Below, piece by piece: positions 34,917-43,584 of a stretch of DNA of 58,215 bases (position 1 is the stretch's first letter; every line of letters begins with the position of its first letter). The notes under the pieces were generated by a model that was given only the letters and a program-made list of their open reading frames with translations, made no database searches and was not told the origin of the DNA. Location: assembly GCA_025517525.1 (NCBI GenBank), contig JAOPJZ010000022.1:1-58215 (forward strand), read 5' to 3'. The stretch is from Natronosalvus hydrolyticus. Its GTDB lineage: Archaea; Halobacteriota; Halobacteria; Halobacteriales; Natrialbaceae. Both the position numbers and the translations under genes were made by a program.

Positions 34917-35324
34917 ATGAAGGAATGTGACCGAGAGGGCACTTCGACGCAGCCGATTTCACGGCAGCGACTGGCCACGCTCGAGCGTGAGGCCCCGCTC
35001 GATGAGATATCGATGGCACTCGCCGACGCCCGCGTTCGATACACGCTCCACTATGTAGACGAAGAAGGCACGGCCACGCTCGAAGCGCTGACGGACTTTT
35101 TGACGGGTATCGACGCGTCGAAGTCACGATCAGTGCACACGTCGACTGATTGGGAGCACATCCGAACGAGTCTCCACCACGACGTCCTTCCCCGACTCGA
35201 GGCACTCGGTTTCGTCGTATACGAGGGCGCAACAGAGACGGTTATCGCGACTGGGTGGCCAGAAGCGGTCACACGCGCCTTGCAGGTCGCCGATACTCCG
35301 CTGTTCGAAAGCGGGCCAGAGTAA
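34917..35324 (+). CDS. DUF7344-type winged-helix regulator coupled to a DICT sensor
   Basis: Protein of 135 aa. The conserved part (EISMALADARVRYTLHYVDE, then TSLHHDVLPRLEALGFVVYE) is a winged-helix-like DUF7344 domain. Its stop TAA overlaps the next ATG as TAATG, so it is co-translated with the DICT protein. Such pairs look like a sensor with its DNA-binding partner; the signal is unknown. The ATG at 34917 follows an AT-rich stretch (TTAATTATTATTA) that may hold the promoter. Confidence 0.78.
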   Translation: MKECDREGTSTQPISRQRLATLEREAPLDEISMALADARVRYTLHYVDEEGTATLEALTDFLTGIDASKSRSVHTSTDWEHIRTSLHHDVLPRLEALGFVVYEGATETVIATGWPEAVTRALQVADTPLFESGPE

Positions 35325-36061
35325 TGTCCTTTCAGCGTGTTTTCGAGTGGATTCGCCAAAACGAACGTACTCTCGAGGTCCACACCCGGGACCCAGACCG
35401 CATAGCCGACCTCGAGGCAACCTTTGGGACGTACAACGTGACGGTATCCGCCCGGGAAACACCACCACAGGTCGACGACGAATTCGTCCTCGTTCGGGAT
35501 TCGACTGGGTCGGTGCAGGGAGTAGTCGGATGTGAGACGCTCGAGGCGATTCTCTCGCCAACCGAGGCACACCTCCGTTTTGAACCGACGGCTACTCGCG
35601 AAGAGATGGCGGTCTTCGATTTTTTAGACAACACGATGTTTCGCTCGTCCAGCCGTCGCCAGTTGCTCGCGATCACCCGTGAACTCGAGGAACGAGCCTG
35701 GCGGACGAACGGAGGGAACCTGTACGTCGGGTTCCAGCGATCCGGTGCGCTCGAAGCCCAGCGAGAACTGTACGAACGGTTCGAAAAAGATCGTGAGGTA
35801 GCAGTTAACCTATACATTCGAGACGATTGGCACGGGAACGACTCGTTCGAGGTGAATACAGTCGTTGCGGACGAAATCGCTACGAACTGGTTCGTTATTT
35901 TCGATGGCGGACCCGGTGGCGAGCAGCGAGGGGCGCTGGTCGCGAGAGAGCGTTCACCAGCCGAGTACGATGGGTTCTGGACACACGACCGAGTCGTGCT
36001 CGAGACGCTGATCGATACCCTCGAATCACTGGAAAGTGTTGTGCCCGAAGAGCGAGATTGA
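35324..36061 (+). CDS. DICT sensory domain protein
   Basis: Soluble protein of 245 aa with the DICT domain, a module found with diguanylate cyclases and two-component systems in bacteria and as stand-alone proteins in haloarchaea. The typical helix MSFQRVFEWIRQNERTLEVH opens it; FLDNTMFRSSSRRQLLAITR and WFVIFDGGPGGEQRGALVAR follow. No output domain is present, so it likely acts through the overlapping DUF7344 regulator. The start ATG at 35324 is set by the TAATG overlap. Confidence 0.82.
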   Translation: MSFQRVFEWIRQNERTLEVHTRDPDRIADLEATFGTYNVTVSARETPPQVDDEFVLVRDSTGSVQGVVGCETLEAILSPTEAHLRFEPTATREEMAVFDFLDNTMFRSSSRRQLLAITRELEERAWRTNGGNLYVGFQRSGALEAQRELYERFEKDREVAVNLYIRDDWHGNDSFEVNTVVADEIATNWFVIFDGGPGGEQRGALVARERSPAEYDGFWTHDRVVLETLIDTLESLESVVPEERD

Positions 36062-36565
36062 TACGTATCACGTGGGCGGCAGGTGTCAATCCGGCTGGAA
36101 CCGTCACCAGTCCTGCCGTGGTTCTGTATTGAACGGAACCGCGTATTTGTTCGGTACGTTTCGATCATTGCTTCGACCCTTCAGCACGAGCAGTAGTAGT
36201 CAGATCCACCAAACATCGTTTCGAGGAGTTGCAGGGCTGGCCCCGGATCGGACGGCCGATACACACCGGTCGTCAGCCCTCGCTGTCGTTCGAACGCCCC
36301 CGTCAGGAGTGACCGCCATGCTGCGCTCGAGAGGACATCGTCCGCACCGGGAGTACTCGAGAGCCGTTGGATTTGACATCCAGCGCGAGTCACAGATCGG
36401 GTCGACGGCGTACGACTCGCCGACTGCATCGGCATATGCCGCATATGGCAGGTTAATACCGGCTTTAACGGGCAGCGAAATCCACTTCCAGGGTCGCGTG
36501 TTCACGTCGAGAAGAACGTACTTCTCCCGTTCGCTATCGTAGACGAACTCGGCCTCACTGATTCC

Positions 36566-36750
36566 TTGAAATCCACCCACGACTGAAGTCGTGGGATTCC
36601 TCTCGTGGGAGCCTTAGTCGTCCTGAGCTTCCCCGAGAGCGACATTCCCGCCCGATGCGGTACTCTGATCTGTGTACGCCTCGTTGGCCGTTGTCTCCAC
36701 AAGGGAGGGCGGGCTATGGTGTTCCCGCCAACTGTGATTGTTCCACTTGA
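36566..36750 (-). ncRNA. Predicted omega (reRNA) guide scaffold at the tnpB right end
   Basis: In IS200/IS605 elements the guide RNA for TnpB covers the 3' end of tnpB and the right end, and its guide is the adjoining host sequence. Here it would end at 36566 and take its guide from 36565 downward (starting GGAATCAGTG). The right-end hairpin is inside it. The 5' boundary at 36750 is a rough guess. Confidence 0.4.
36576..36595. repeat. Right-end hairpin of the IS200/IS605 element
   Basis: CCCACGAC and GTCGTGGG form an 8-bp perfect stem with a four-base loop. It sits 6 bases inside the TCAA terminus, the usual place for the subterminal palindrome recognised by the Y1 transposase. Confidence 0.88.
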
Positions 36751-37948
36751 GGTACACGGGCCGTGCCATCGACCCTACTGCTATCTGCCGTCTCAGGAAC
36801 GATTCCGATGCGACAAGGTCAGCGTGCCCCTCGAATCCGCACGGACACGCCAGCGAATCCTCGTGGCGAATAGTCCCTTCGCGCTCGCCACATTCGGGAC
36901 ACTCCTGACTTGTCCACGCTTCAGATTCCTCTTCGACCGTGATACCGTACTCTTTGCACACGTCTTCGAGGCGGTTGATGAACCGCCGGTACGCCCAAAA
37001 GTTGTGCGTCTTCTCGTTCACATGCGCCGACCAATGCGTTGAGAGAACGCCTTTGCTGTCGCCCACGTACAGCGTCGAAACGCCTTCGTCGTACAGACGT
37101 TCCACGAGGTCGCGGACGAGGGTGTCTTGGGCGTGGTTGCGCCGGTTCGTGCGTGTCCGATACAAGCGGTCGATGCGCTTGCTCGACTCACGTTGGTCTT
37201 CGAGGAGTAACTGGTAGTGTGCGATACGTTCCGTGGTTTTCCGGAACTGCTCGAACAGGTCGCGTCCGTCGTACAGGAGTTGCAAGCCGGTCGTTGTTGT
37301 GCAGGCGACGAGGTTGTTCGCGCCCACGTCCAAGGCGGCTTCATGGGAAGCCAGTGGTGAATCCAGTCGAGAATCAGGGACGGTGACTGGTTGGAAAGCC
37401 CTGAACGATTCGGTGGTTTCGTCGTACACAATTTCAAGCCGGTTCTGCTCGCCCCTCCATTTCGGCTCACCAGCAACTTCAACGCGAAGCCGTTGGTTCC
37501 GATTCAACCCAAGTTCGGCTTTGAGTTCGGAGCCGATCGGGACTTCGAGGCGGGAACGCTTCCCGAATTGGATGGTGTACTGGTCGTTTCGGACATATGT
37601 GCGTAGCACTCGTCCGTCATCTTCGTTACCCCAGTATCCGGGTGGCGACGGCTTCTCATCGAGTTTCCCAGCGTGGTACTTCTCGTTGCTGGAGAAGAAC
37701 GACCGCCACGCTTCGGAGTTCTTGCGAATGATCTGCTGGGCGACGGAGCTGCTGAGAACACCCTTGTATTTGCCTTCGAGACTGCCGGTGTCGGCGTCTC
37801 AGATGCTTTCGTCGTCTTCGAGGAAGGCTTGGCGGCGACCGTAGTTGGTCTCGTTCCAGAGACTCGCAGAAGCGTCCAACCAGCGAACGAACACCTCACG
37901 CTCTTTTGCAGAGCGAGGGCGAACGTCAAACCGGTTGGTTCGCTTCAT
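36614..37948 (-). pseudogene. tnpB: TnpB RNA-guided nuclease with premature stop
   Basis: A continuous 444-codon reading region starts at ATG 37948 (MKRTNRFDVRPRSAKEREVF) and has a single in-frame TGA at 37799-37801 (codon 50). Haloarchaeal relatives have Trp there (compare DES-I-stop-DADTGSLEGKYKG). RuvC parts are ALDVGANNLVACTT with the first Asp, the LYVGDSKGVLS segment, and GHADLVASESFLRRQ with the last Asp. The zinc ribbon CPECGEREG...CPCGF is intact. A GTG at 37609 could start a 331-aa product that has RuvC and the zinc ribbon but lacks the N-terminal recognition region. No other lesion was seen. Confidence 0.9.
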
Positions 37949-38049
37949 CACTACGTGTAACGAAATATTGTGTTGTAAAGGTATTGATTAGCGTGGGAGA
38001 CTCAGGCCCGCCAGTGAGCGTTGGTGGTGGAGTGGGATGCCGGATTCAT

Positions 38050-38069
38050 CCCACGACTCAAGTCGTGGG
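38050..38069. repeat. Left-end hairpin of the IS200/IS605 element
   Basis: Stem CCCACGAC/GTCGTGGG identical to the right-end hairpin except for the loop. It is 18 bases inside the TTAC junction. Confidence 0.88.
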
Positions 38070-39073
38070 CTTTCTCCTCGAGTCTGTGTAATACTCGCCA
38101 GCTTTGAGGACCGACTTCGCCCGAGACTCGAGTTTCGAATCTTCGATGGTATCGACGACACAGGACGTGCCGTACGCCTGCGGATATCGGACGCGGGCGT
38201 TGCCGACGAGGCCAATCACGTCTCCATCCGGTGATCGATAGGATACGAACGAACGATCGTGCCCTGTTGCGATTGGTACTTTCTCCTGTGCCATGATCCG
38301 CACGTCGGCAGCGCGCGCACGTTCGACGATATCGAAAAACGAGTCCGTATCTTCGACCTCGACCACGTTGGTCCCGATCAGTTCCTCGAACTCGCGCTTT
38401 CGAGCCGGTTTGACGACGAACGGGTACTCGAGACGCCCCAAGATCGTCTCTGGATCGTATTCGGATAGGCGGTACGTTTCCGGATACGGGATTTCGAGAG
38501 CGTCCGCGAGGGCATACAGCGATTCCTTGTCGAGAACCGTATCGATCACCTCACGGTCGGCAAACGGCAATCGGACGCCCGCAGGTGCCCCCTCGACCAG
38601 CGCGTGCACCCACTCGTCCATACAGGGGAAAATAACGGGGTCGTATTCGAGCACGGCTGCGATACGTTCGACATCGTGAACGAATCCGTTTGCGTCCTCG
38701 AGTGGGAATGTGACCGCGCCGGCCGCAACGACGGCCTCCGAATACGGCCCAACGCCATCGCCGTTGCGGTCGATAGCGATTACGGGCACGTCGTGGTCAG
38801 CCAGCGCACGACCGACACTACACCCCGTGATATGGGCGTTACAGACGAGTGCTGGAGGACGATCGAAACGCATCGACTCGAGCGTCTCGATGAGTCCGGA
38901 TGTCGAGTGAAACGAGGTGGCCATACCCCAGTTTCAGAGCGGTTGCCCCTAAATCCTCCCGAAAGAGGGGATAAAATATCAAATAATGGAGGGTTGGTCG
39001 CGAGATTTATCAACCAGAGCCACCATTTGTGACGCGTGGCTGAAATCGAAGACGAGAACGGAGGGGTTTTCCG

Positions 39074-39646
39074 GTGACTGACGAGCCTGAAGTGCTCGTC
39101 GTCGATGACGAGGCTCGTCTTGCGGACCTCTTTGCGGCCTGGTTGGGGACAGAGCGCCCCGTCGCGGCCGCCTACAACGGCGAACAGGCGCTCGAGTTGA
39201 TGAGCGACTCCATCGAAGTCGTCCTCCTCGATCGCCGTATGCCAGGACTTTCCGGTGACGAGGTCCTCCAGACGATCCGAGAGGAAGGGTACGACTGCCG
39301 GGTAGTGATGGTTACGGCAGTCGATCCCGATTTCGACATCATCGAGATGGGCTTCGACGATTATCTCGTCAAACCCGTCTCGAAGGACGAACTCCTCGAA
39401 ATGGTAAAGAACGTATCGACCCGATCCGACTACAAAACCGATATTCAGGAGTATTACGCGCTGGTCTCCAAAAAAGCGCTGCTGGAGTCAGAAAAAGCAG
39501 ATCGCGAACTCGCCGACCACGACGAGTATCAAGAACTCTGCGCACGCGTCGATGAACTCCGCGACCAGGTCGACGAAACCGTCTCGGGGATGTCCTCTCA
39601 CGATGACTTCGTTGGTGCTTTTCAGGACCTACAGGGTGAAAACTGA
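39074..39646 (+). CDS. HalX-domain response regulator
   Basis: Two-component regulator of 190 aa with a GTG start. The receiver domain (1-115) has the acid pair VVDDEA, phospho-acceptor Asp53 in LLDRRMPG, and Lys in YLVKPVSKD. The HalX domain follows (YYALVSKKALLESEKADREL, then helical EYQELCARVDELRDQVDE), known only in haloarchaea and perhaps a protein-interaction output. No DNA-binding domain is present. It converges with the histidine kinase gene 88 bases downstream, a likely partner. Confidence 0.92.
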   Translation: MTDEPEVLVVDDEARLADLFAAWLGTERPVAAAYNGEQALELMSDSIEVVLLDRRMPGLSGDEVLQTIREEGYDCRVVMVTAVDPDFDIIEMGFDDYLVKPVSKDELLEMVKNVSTRSDYKTDIQEYYALVSKKALLESEKADRELADHDEYQELCARVDELRDQVDETVSGMSSHDDFVGAFQDLQGEN

Positions 39647-39734
39647 AGACCAACAGTCCCCGTTCTCCGATCATTGTGCATCCTCCCGACGTGAGCGAAA
39701 GCGTCTTTTCTTTGCAGAAAATCGTATTTCGAGC

Positions 39735-41645
39735 CTATGCGTCGATGGCGAACGAAAACCTGGCCCCACCGGCGGAACTCTCATCGACCGAGACGGTCCA
39801 TCCGTGTCCTTCTGCAATCTCCCTGACCACCCAGAGACCGAGTCCGATTCCCGACGACCCGGTCGAGACGGACGAATCGAATACGTCCTGTCGTAATTCG
39901 GGCGGGATTCCACAGCCATCGTCCGCCACGTAAAATCCTTCACGCCCGTCCTCGAGAGCGCCCACACGAATCGTCAATGTGTGTTCAGACTTGGGGTCAG
40001 GCTGGCCGTGTTCGATCGCATTGCGGAACAGATTTTCGAGTAACCGGAGCAGTGGCGACCGGTCAGCGGTGAGCGTTACGGTCGAATCGATTTCGAGGTC
40101 GGCTGCTTCGGTCGACACGTTGTCCCACGCCTCTCGGACGACCTCCGTAAGGTCAACTCGCTCGAGGTTGCTCGCCCACTCGCCCTCACGAGCAACGGTG
40201 AGGACGTCGCCGATGATGGCTTCCATTCGTTCGAGCCCTTCCCGGACGTTCTCGAGGTGATCGAACGATTCGGTCTCCTCGAGGAGGTCGAGATACCCCT
40301 GTGACACGCCGAGCGGATTGCGAAGATCGTGGCTGACTATCTGGGCAAATGCCTCGAGTCGTTCGTTTTGTTCGCGAAGCTTTCGTTCACGACGTTTCCG
40401 TTCAGTGATGTCTCGGACAACGCCGACGGAACCGTGCACCGCTGGTTCCTCGACCAACACGACCTGTGTTTCACAGGGAATCTCCTCGCTGGCTTTCGTT
40501 TCGAGCACCGTTTCGAACGTCGCCGTGGTCGACTCGCTCTCGAGCAGTCGTTTGCTCGTTTCGCGCTCGCGTTCGTAGCCCTCTTTGCCGAACAACAGCG
40601 AAAGCGGTTCGCCGAGGATGCCCTCTCGACTGTGCCCAGTCATTTCGACGAGGGCGTCATTGACCGTCGTGAGGTGTCCATCCTCATCGACGATATACAT
40701 TCCGTCACCAGCGGTCTCGACCAGCCGTTCGTAGCGTCGGCGAATCCGCTCTTGTTGGGCGAGTTGCCCGCGAATCGCCACCGTTTCGAGGGTGTAAGAG
40801 ACGCTCTCAGCGATTTCATCGAGGGCTCGATGTTCGACGTCAGAAAGCGGGGTAGCCCCGTAAACAACTAACACGCCGTACCGGTCATCTTCGACGGCGA
40901 GCGGTTCGACGGCGACCGAACGGACCCCACGGGAACGGGCCTCCTCACCGAGCGGAACCACGCATTCGTTCCCCTCGATCTGTCGAACGACCTGGGACTG
41001 ACCGCTGTGTAATACCCGTTCGAGCAACGGTTGGCCCCCATCACCGATTCGGAAGGTTCGTTGCATCGGCCAGTCGACGGCGGAGGGATTCGTGATCCAG
41101 GGAACGATTTCCCGTTCGCCAGGGTCATACTCTCCGAGCCAGGCGAAAACGAATCCCTCGTACTCGAGGAAAGACTCTCGTACCGTCCGTTCGATATCGC
41201 TGGCTGACCGTGCATCGACGAGCCGACGTTTGATCGTGCCGACGAGTTGATCCAGGGTCGAAGAAAACTCCGACTCAACCCGTTCGGCGACCGTATTTGC
41301 CAGTGCTGTATCGAGGCGAGTCGGGCGCGTTCGAGAGACGACTTCGGCGAGTAGGCTCACCGTCTCCTCGGTATCGTCTTCCCAGTGAACGAACGCCGGT
41401 GTTCCTGGCCAGCAGCTCTCGACGGCCTCGAGCAAACCGGGGACATTTGCCACGGTGTTGGCGTCGACAAGTACGGCGTCAATAGGTTCGTGCTCGAGGC
41501 GGTCAACGGCATTCGAAGACGTTTGGGCGATAGCAACATTGACTTCGACCTCCCCAAAGGCGCGGGTGAGCGCCGCCCGCGTTGAGCGATCACTGCTGAC
41601 ACAGAGCACCCGTGGTCGTGGCGTGTGACTACTGTCTGTCCCCAT
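39735..41645 (-). CDS. Hybrid-like sensor histidine kinase (REC-GAF-PAS-HisKA-HATPase)
   Basis: Soluble kinase of 636 aa. The receiver-like domain (10-115, Asp in AVLVDANTV) is followed by GAF (about 145-300), PAS (about 310-425; GDGMYIVDEDGHLTTVNDAL, VVRDITERKRRERK), HisKA with the phospho-His in VSHDLRNPLGVSQG, and HATPase with NLFRNAIEHG, DDGCGIPPE and GSSGIGLGLWVV. There is no membrane segment, so it senses a cytoplasmic signal. ATG at 41645 is preferred (MGTDSSHTPRPR). A palindromic repeat begins 27 bases upstream, in the promoter position. Confidence 0.93.
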   Translation of the reverse strand: MGTDSSHTPRPRVLCVSSDRSTRAALTRAFGEVEVNVAIAQTSSNAVDRLEHEPIDAVLVDANTVANVPGLLEAVESCWPGTPAFVHWEDDTEETVSLLAEVVSRTRPTRLDTALANTVAERVESEFSSTLDQLVGTIKRRLVDARSASDIERTVRESFLEYEGFVFAWLGEYDPGEREIVPWITNPSAVDWPMQRTFRIGDGGQPLLERVLHSGQSQVVRQIEGNECVVPLGEEARSRGVRSVAVEPLAVEDDRYGVLVVYGATPLSDVEHRALDEIAESVSYTLETVAIRGQLAQQERIRRRYERLVETAGDGMYIVDEDGHLTTVNDALVEMTGHSREGILGEPLSLLFGKEGYERERETSKRLLESESTTATFETVLETKASEEIPCETQVVLVEEPAVHGSVGVVRDITERKRRERKLREQNERLEAFAQIVSHDLRNPLGVSQGYLDLLEETESFDHLENVREGLERMEAIIGDVLTVAREGEWASNLERVDLTEVVREAWDNVSTEAADLEIDSTVTLTADRSPLLRLLENLFRNAIEHGQPDPKSEHTLTIRVGALEDGREGFYVADDGCGIPPELRQDVFDSSVSTGSSGIGLGLWVVREIAEGHGWTVSVDESSAGGARFSFAIDA

Positions 41646-41671
41646 TATCGCCACCAGTTCCTCGACACCAT

Positions 41672-41757
41672 TAGTGGTTCGTCACGCCTGGACGTGTGAG
41701 CCGAACCGAATGTGGTTTTCGGGTTCGACTCAGACGCCGACACGTGACGGAGTACTA
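41672..41757. repeat. 86-bp palindromic element, type C, copy 1
   Basis: CGTCACG at 41680-41686 pairs with CGTGACG at 41743-41749. Inward, GTGTGAGCCGAACC pairs with GGGTTCGACTCAGAC with mismatches; outward TAGT pairs with ACTA. It overlaps the promoter position of the histidine kinase. The sequence is shared with 42053-42128. Confidence 0.75.
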
Positions 41758-42052
41758 GATCAATCCTATCCATTATTTACTCTGTTATCGTCTCGTTAGC
41801 TATCGTAGTGATCTAAACGTTGATTGCTTTTACGACTTTTTTCCGGATGGGAAGACGGGTGATATCTGACGATCGAGAGGGATAGTAGCCATCGAAACGG
41901 TTTATCAGCCATCGTGACGCCATCCTGGGGCTGAGCGTGCAATGAGTTTAAGTTGTTACAACCGGTTTTCGGGGCGGTAGGTATTCTCTGTAAAGTCCAT
42001 CGCCCGGCGGGACTCGGCGGTCATCGACAAATTGTTACGGTTTGGTGTACCT
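41758..42052. other. Gene-free stretch between two type C palindromes
   Basis: 295 bases, partly AT-rich, with no gene of convincing length. A direct repeat AGCCATCG occurs twice near 41890-41915. Together with the two flanking palindromes it forms a 457-base gene-free block. Confidence 0.5.
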
Positions 42053-42128
42053 CAGCGGTTCGCCACGGCTGCGCGTGTGAGCCGAATCGATGGGTTCGGC
42101 TCATTGGTCAACGCGTGACGGTGTAGTC
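42053..42128. repeat. 76-bp palindromic element, type C, copy 2
   Basis: CGCCACG (42061-42067) against CGTGACG (42114-42120), with GAGCCGAA and TTCGGCTC as the strongest inner pair. Shares the GTGTGAGCCGAA and CGTGACGG blocks with copy 1. Its right end touches the cupin stop codon (42127-42129). Confidence 0.75.
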
Positions 42129-42504
42129 AGCCTGCAAACCCACTCAAAAGCCACTCACCGTCACCGCCATCGTCAGTATCGAGGCCCGGAGCACTTACGA
42201 GGACGAACGCGCTTTCGGTCTCACCGTTTCGAATCTGGCGGGTCGACGCCGGTGGAATCCAGAGGGCATCGCCGGCTTCCATCTCGACTGGTTCATCGTC
42301 GACGACGACGGTGGCCGCACCTTCGATTAACACATACACTTCTTCGTGATCGTTATCCGTGTGGTCGTGTGGCTGGCTGTTCCAGCCAGGATCACAGCGA
42401 GCGATCGTCACGCCGACCTGTTCGGTCTCGAGTGGGTCACTGAGAAAGTGCATTGCACTCGAGACCTGTTCGACGTCTTCGTAGTTTACTTTACGATAAC
42501 TCAT
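42127..42504 (-). CDS. Single-domain cupin protein
   Basis: Cytoplasmic protein of 125 aa. The two cupin motifs are PHDHTDNDHEEVYVLIEG (His/Glu metal ligands) and GDALWIPPASTRQIRNGE. Ligand-binding or enzymatic roles are both possible. The ATG at 42504 opens SYRKVNYEDVEQVSSAMHFL, a common haloarchaeal cupin start. It is isolated between repeats. Confidence 0.88.
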   Translation of the reverse strand: MSYRKVNYEDVEQVSSAMHFLSDPLETEQVGVTIARCDPGWNSQPHDHTDNDHEEVYVLIEGAATVVVDDEPVEMEAGDALWIPPASTRQIRNGETESAFVLVSAPGLDTDDGGDGEWLLSGFAG

Positions 42505-42642
42505 ACGAGTACATTACGCCGTGGGGATAGTAAAGGTATACTGCGATTCCGAAGAAGCATATGAAGACAGGACCCGCGCTAGTAAACGGATATCGAACTG
42601 ATGGTTCGGAGCGTGCTATCGTTCGCGAAACTGTCGCACTCG

Positions 42643-42718
42643 TCAGATTACTGTAGTGTCTTACGGGTGATTGCCCTACCGAGCGGCAATTATCGGTTAA
42701 AAGTTACAGCAAACCGTA
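42643..42718. repeat. Palindromic element, type D, copy 1
   Basis: TTACTGTAGTG and TTACGGGTGATTGCC at the left face GGCAATTATCGG and AGTTACAGCAAACCGTA at the right. It aligns with the element at 50733-50811 over its length with roughly 10 changes. It ends exactly at the stop of the NikR-like gene (42719). Confidence 0.75.
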
Positions 42719-43147
42719 TCAGTGCTGACTCGAGAGCGGGTCGAATCCGTCAACTGGGTTTACCGAGTAGTCGACGGACAACACGTCCTGTGTGGCTCTG
42801 ATTTTGCCGACGAACGTGGAGATATCGGCGAGTTCGCCCTCGAGAACGAACAATTCCATGCAAAAGCGGTCGCCGACATGTGTATGAAAGTTCGATGCGA
42901 CGAGCGATTCGTGTTCGTGACGCAGGTGCATCATGCGTTCTTCAACGGTCGTCGTTTCGTAATCGAACAACACCGTGACGATGGCCATGAGTTCGCGGTC
43001 CTCGAGGCGAGTGTCCTCGAATTCACCAAGTAGGTTTCGCGATGCTTCCCTGACGACCTCACTCCGTCCTGTGTACCCGTGCTCGTCGGCAAACTGATCG
43101 ATTCGCTCGAGGAGTTCATCGGGCATCGAAACGCTGACTACTGCCAT
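42719..43147 (-). CDS. nikR: NikR-like metal-responsive regulator
   Basis: Regulator of 142 aa. The N-terminal ribbon-helix-helix (VVSVSMPDELLERIDQFADE, then GRSEVVREASRNLL) binds DNA. The C-terminal ACT-like domain keeps the NikR nickel ligands: His77/His79 in HLRHEHES, His88 and His90 in FHTHVGDRFC, and Cys96. It should repress in the presence of nickel or another divalent metal. The ATG at 43147 starts MAVVSVSMP; upstream codons are in AT-rich promoter DNA. No nickel transporter is in the window, so its target lies elsewhere. Confidence 0.9.
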   Translation of the reverse strand: MAVVSVSMPDELLERIDQFADEHGYTGRSEVVREASRNLLGEFEDTRLEDRELMAIVTVLFDYETTTVEERMMHLRHEHESLVASNFHTHVGDRFCMELFVLEGELADISTFVGKIRATQDVLSVDYSVNPVDGFDPLSSQH

Positions 43148-43584
43148 ATAATAAATTGAGTGGGATTTGCTATTAACCCTTATCATTCGTTCATCTGTGT
43201 TAGCATTTCTGGCTCCGAATCTCGCACGCATACTTGATTTTATGGTGCTATATCCCTTTTAGTTCTCTCTCGCGACGTAAAACTCAAATAATAATTTGTT
43301 GTAGCCTCTCGAGATGGGCGGAGCGAATCGGGGACAACGAATCAGACAGTCAATGATAGTCATCTCCCCAACAATTCTTCTCAATACTCACTACAGATGG
43401 AGTAAACAAAAGAAAACGTGTGTCCGGTGGGTATGGAATAAATATGCTAAATAAATATTCGATACGGAGATTGTCGCTCATTCGTCTGTTACCGCTCGGA
43501 TCCAGTAGCCAGAGGCAATTAACAACACCCGTTGTAATATCTCCATTAACTATAAGTGGTCATCACTCACACTTACTAACAGCT
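43148..43584. other. AT-rich intergenic region upstream of the sugar ABC operon
   Basis: 437 bases with no gene of its own. AACTATAAG at 43548-43556 is about 30-37 nt before the ATG of the binding-protein gene and is a candidate TATA box. No clear operator repeat was found. Confidence 0.45.

Larger units (their letters stand above)
36566..38087 (-). mobile_element. IS200/IS605-family element with tnpB only (IS1341 type)
   Basis: 1,522 bp, bounded on the minus strand by host TTAC (38091-38088) at the left end and element-terminal TCAA (36569-36566) at the right. These are the kinds of left-flank and right-end tetranucleotides used by IS608-type elements, and no target duplication is made. Subterminal hairpins lie at both ends: 38050-38069 (loop TTGA read on the minus strand) and 36576-36595. 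There is no tnpA, so movement would need a Y1 transposase in trans. Deleting exactly this interval joins GEYY to GISEAEF in the ligase frame, which fixes both ends to the base. Confidence 0.93.
36181..38924 (-). pseudogene. ATP-grasp carboxylate-amine ligase, interrupted by an IS200/IS605 element and frameshifted
   Basis: The N-terminal part (38924-38088, 279 codons) has the preATP-grasp fold (ALVCNAHITGCSVGRALADH) and ATP-grasp strands (LEYPFVVKPARKREFEELIG). It stops at GEYY where the element enters. After the element, 36565 onward resumes in frame with GISEAEFVYD and the Mg-binding LLDVNTRPWKW. A later frameshift at about 36345-36360 moves the true C-terminus (LTTGVYRPSDPGPALQLLE ... DYYCSC) to another frame, ending at 36181. 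Without the element and frameshift the enzyme would be about 405 aa. Such ligases join an amine to a carboxylate; the substrate is unknown. A TTTAGG about 28 nt before the ATG at 38924 may be the promoter. Confidence 0.9.

Noticed and set aside
36200..36580. Separate 126-aa gene at the right flank of the IS200/IS605 element
   Set aside because: It is the continuation of the interrupted ATP-grasp gene; its apparent start lies within the element right end.
37504..37929. 141-aa frame overlapping the tnpB start
   Set aside because: It is an out-of-frame reading; the true N-terminal frame begins at 37948 and has the family sequence apart from one TGA.
41672..42128. Terminal inverted repeats of an insertion sequence
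   Set aside because: Each end is itself a palindrome and the 295 bases between have no transposase gene; an IS is not supported.
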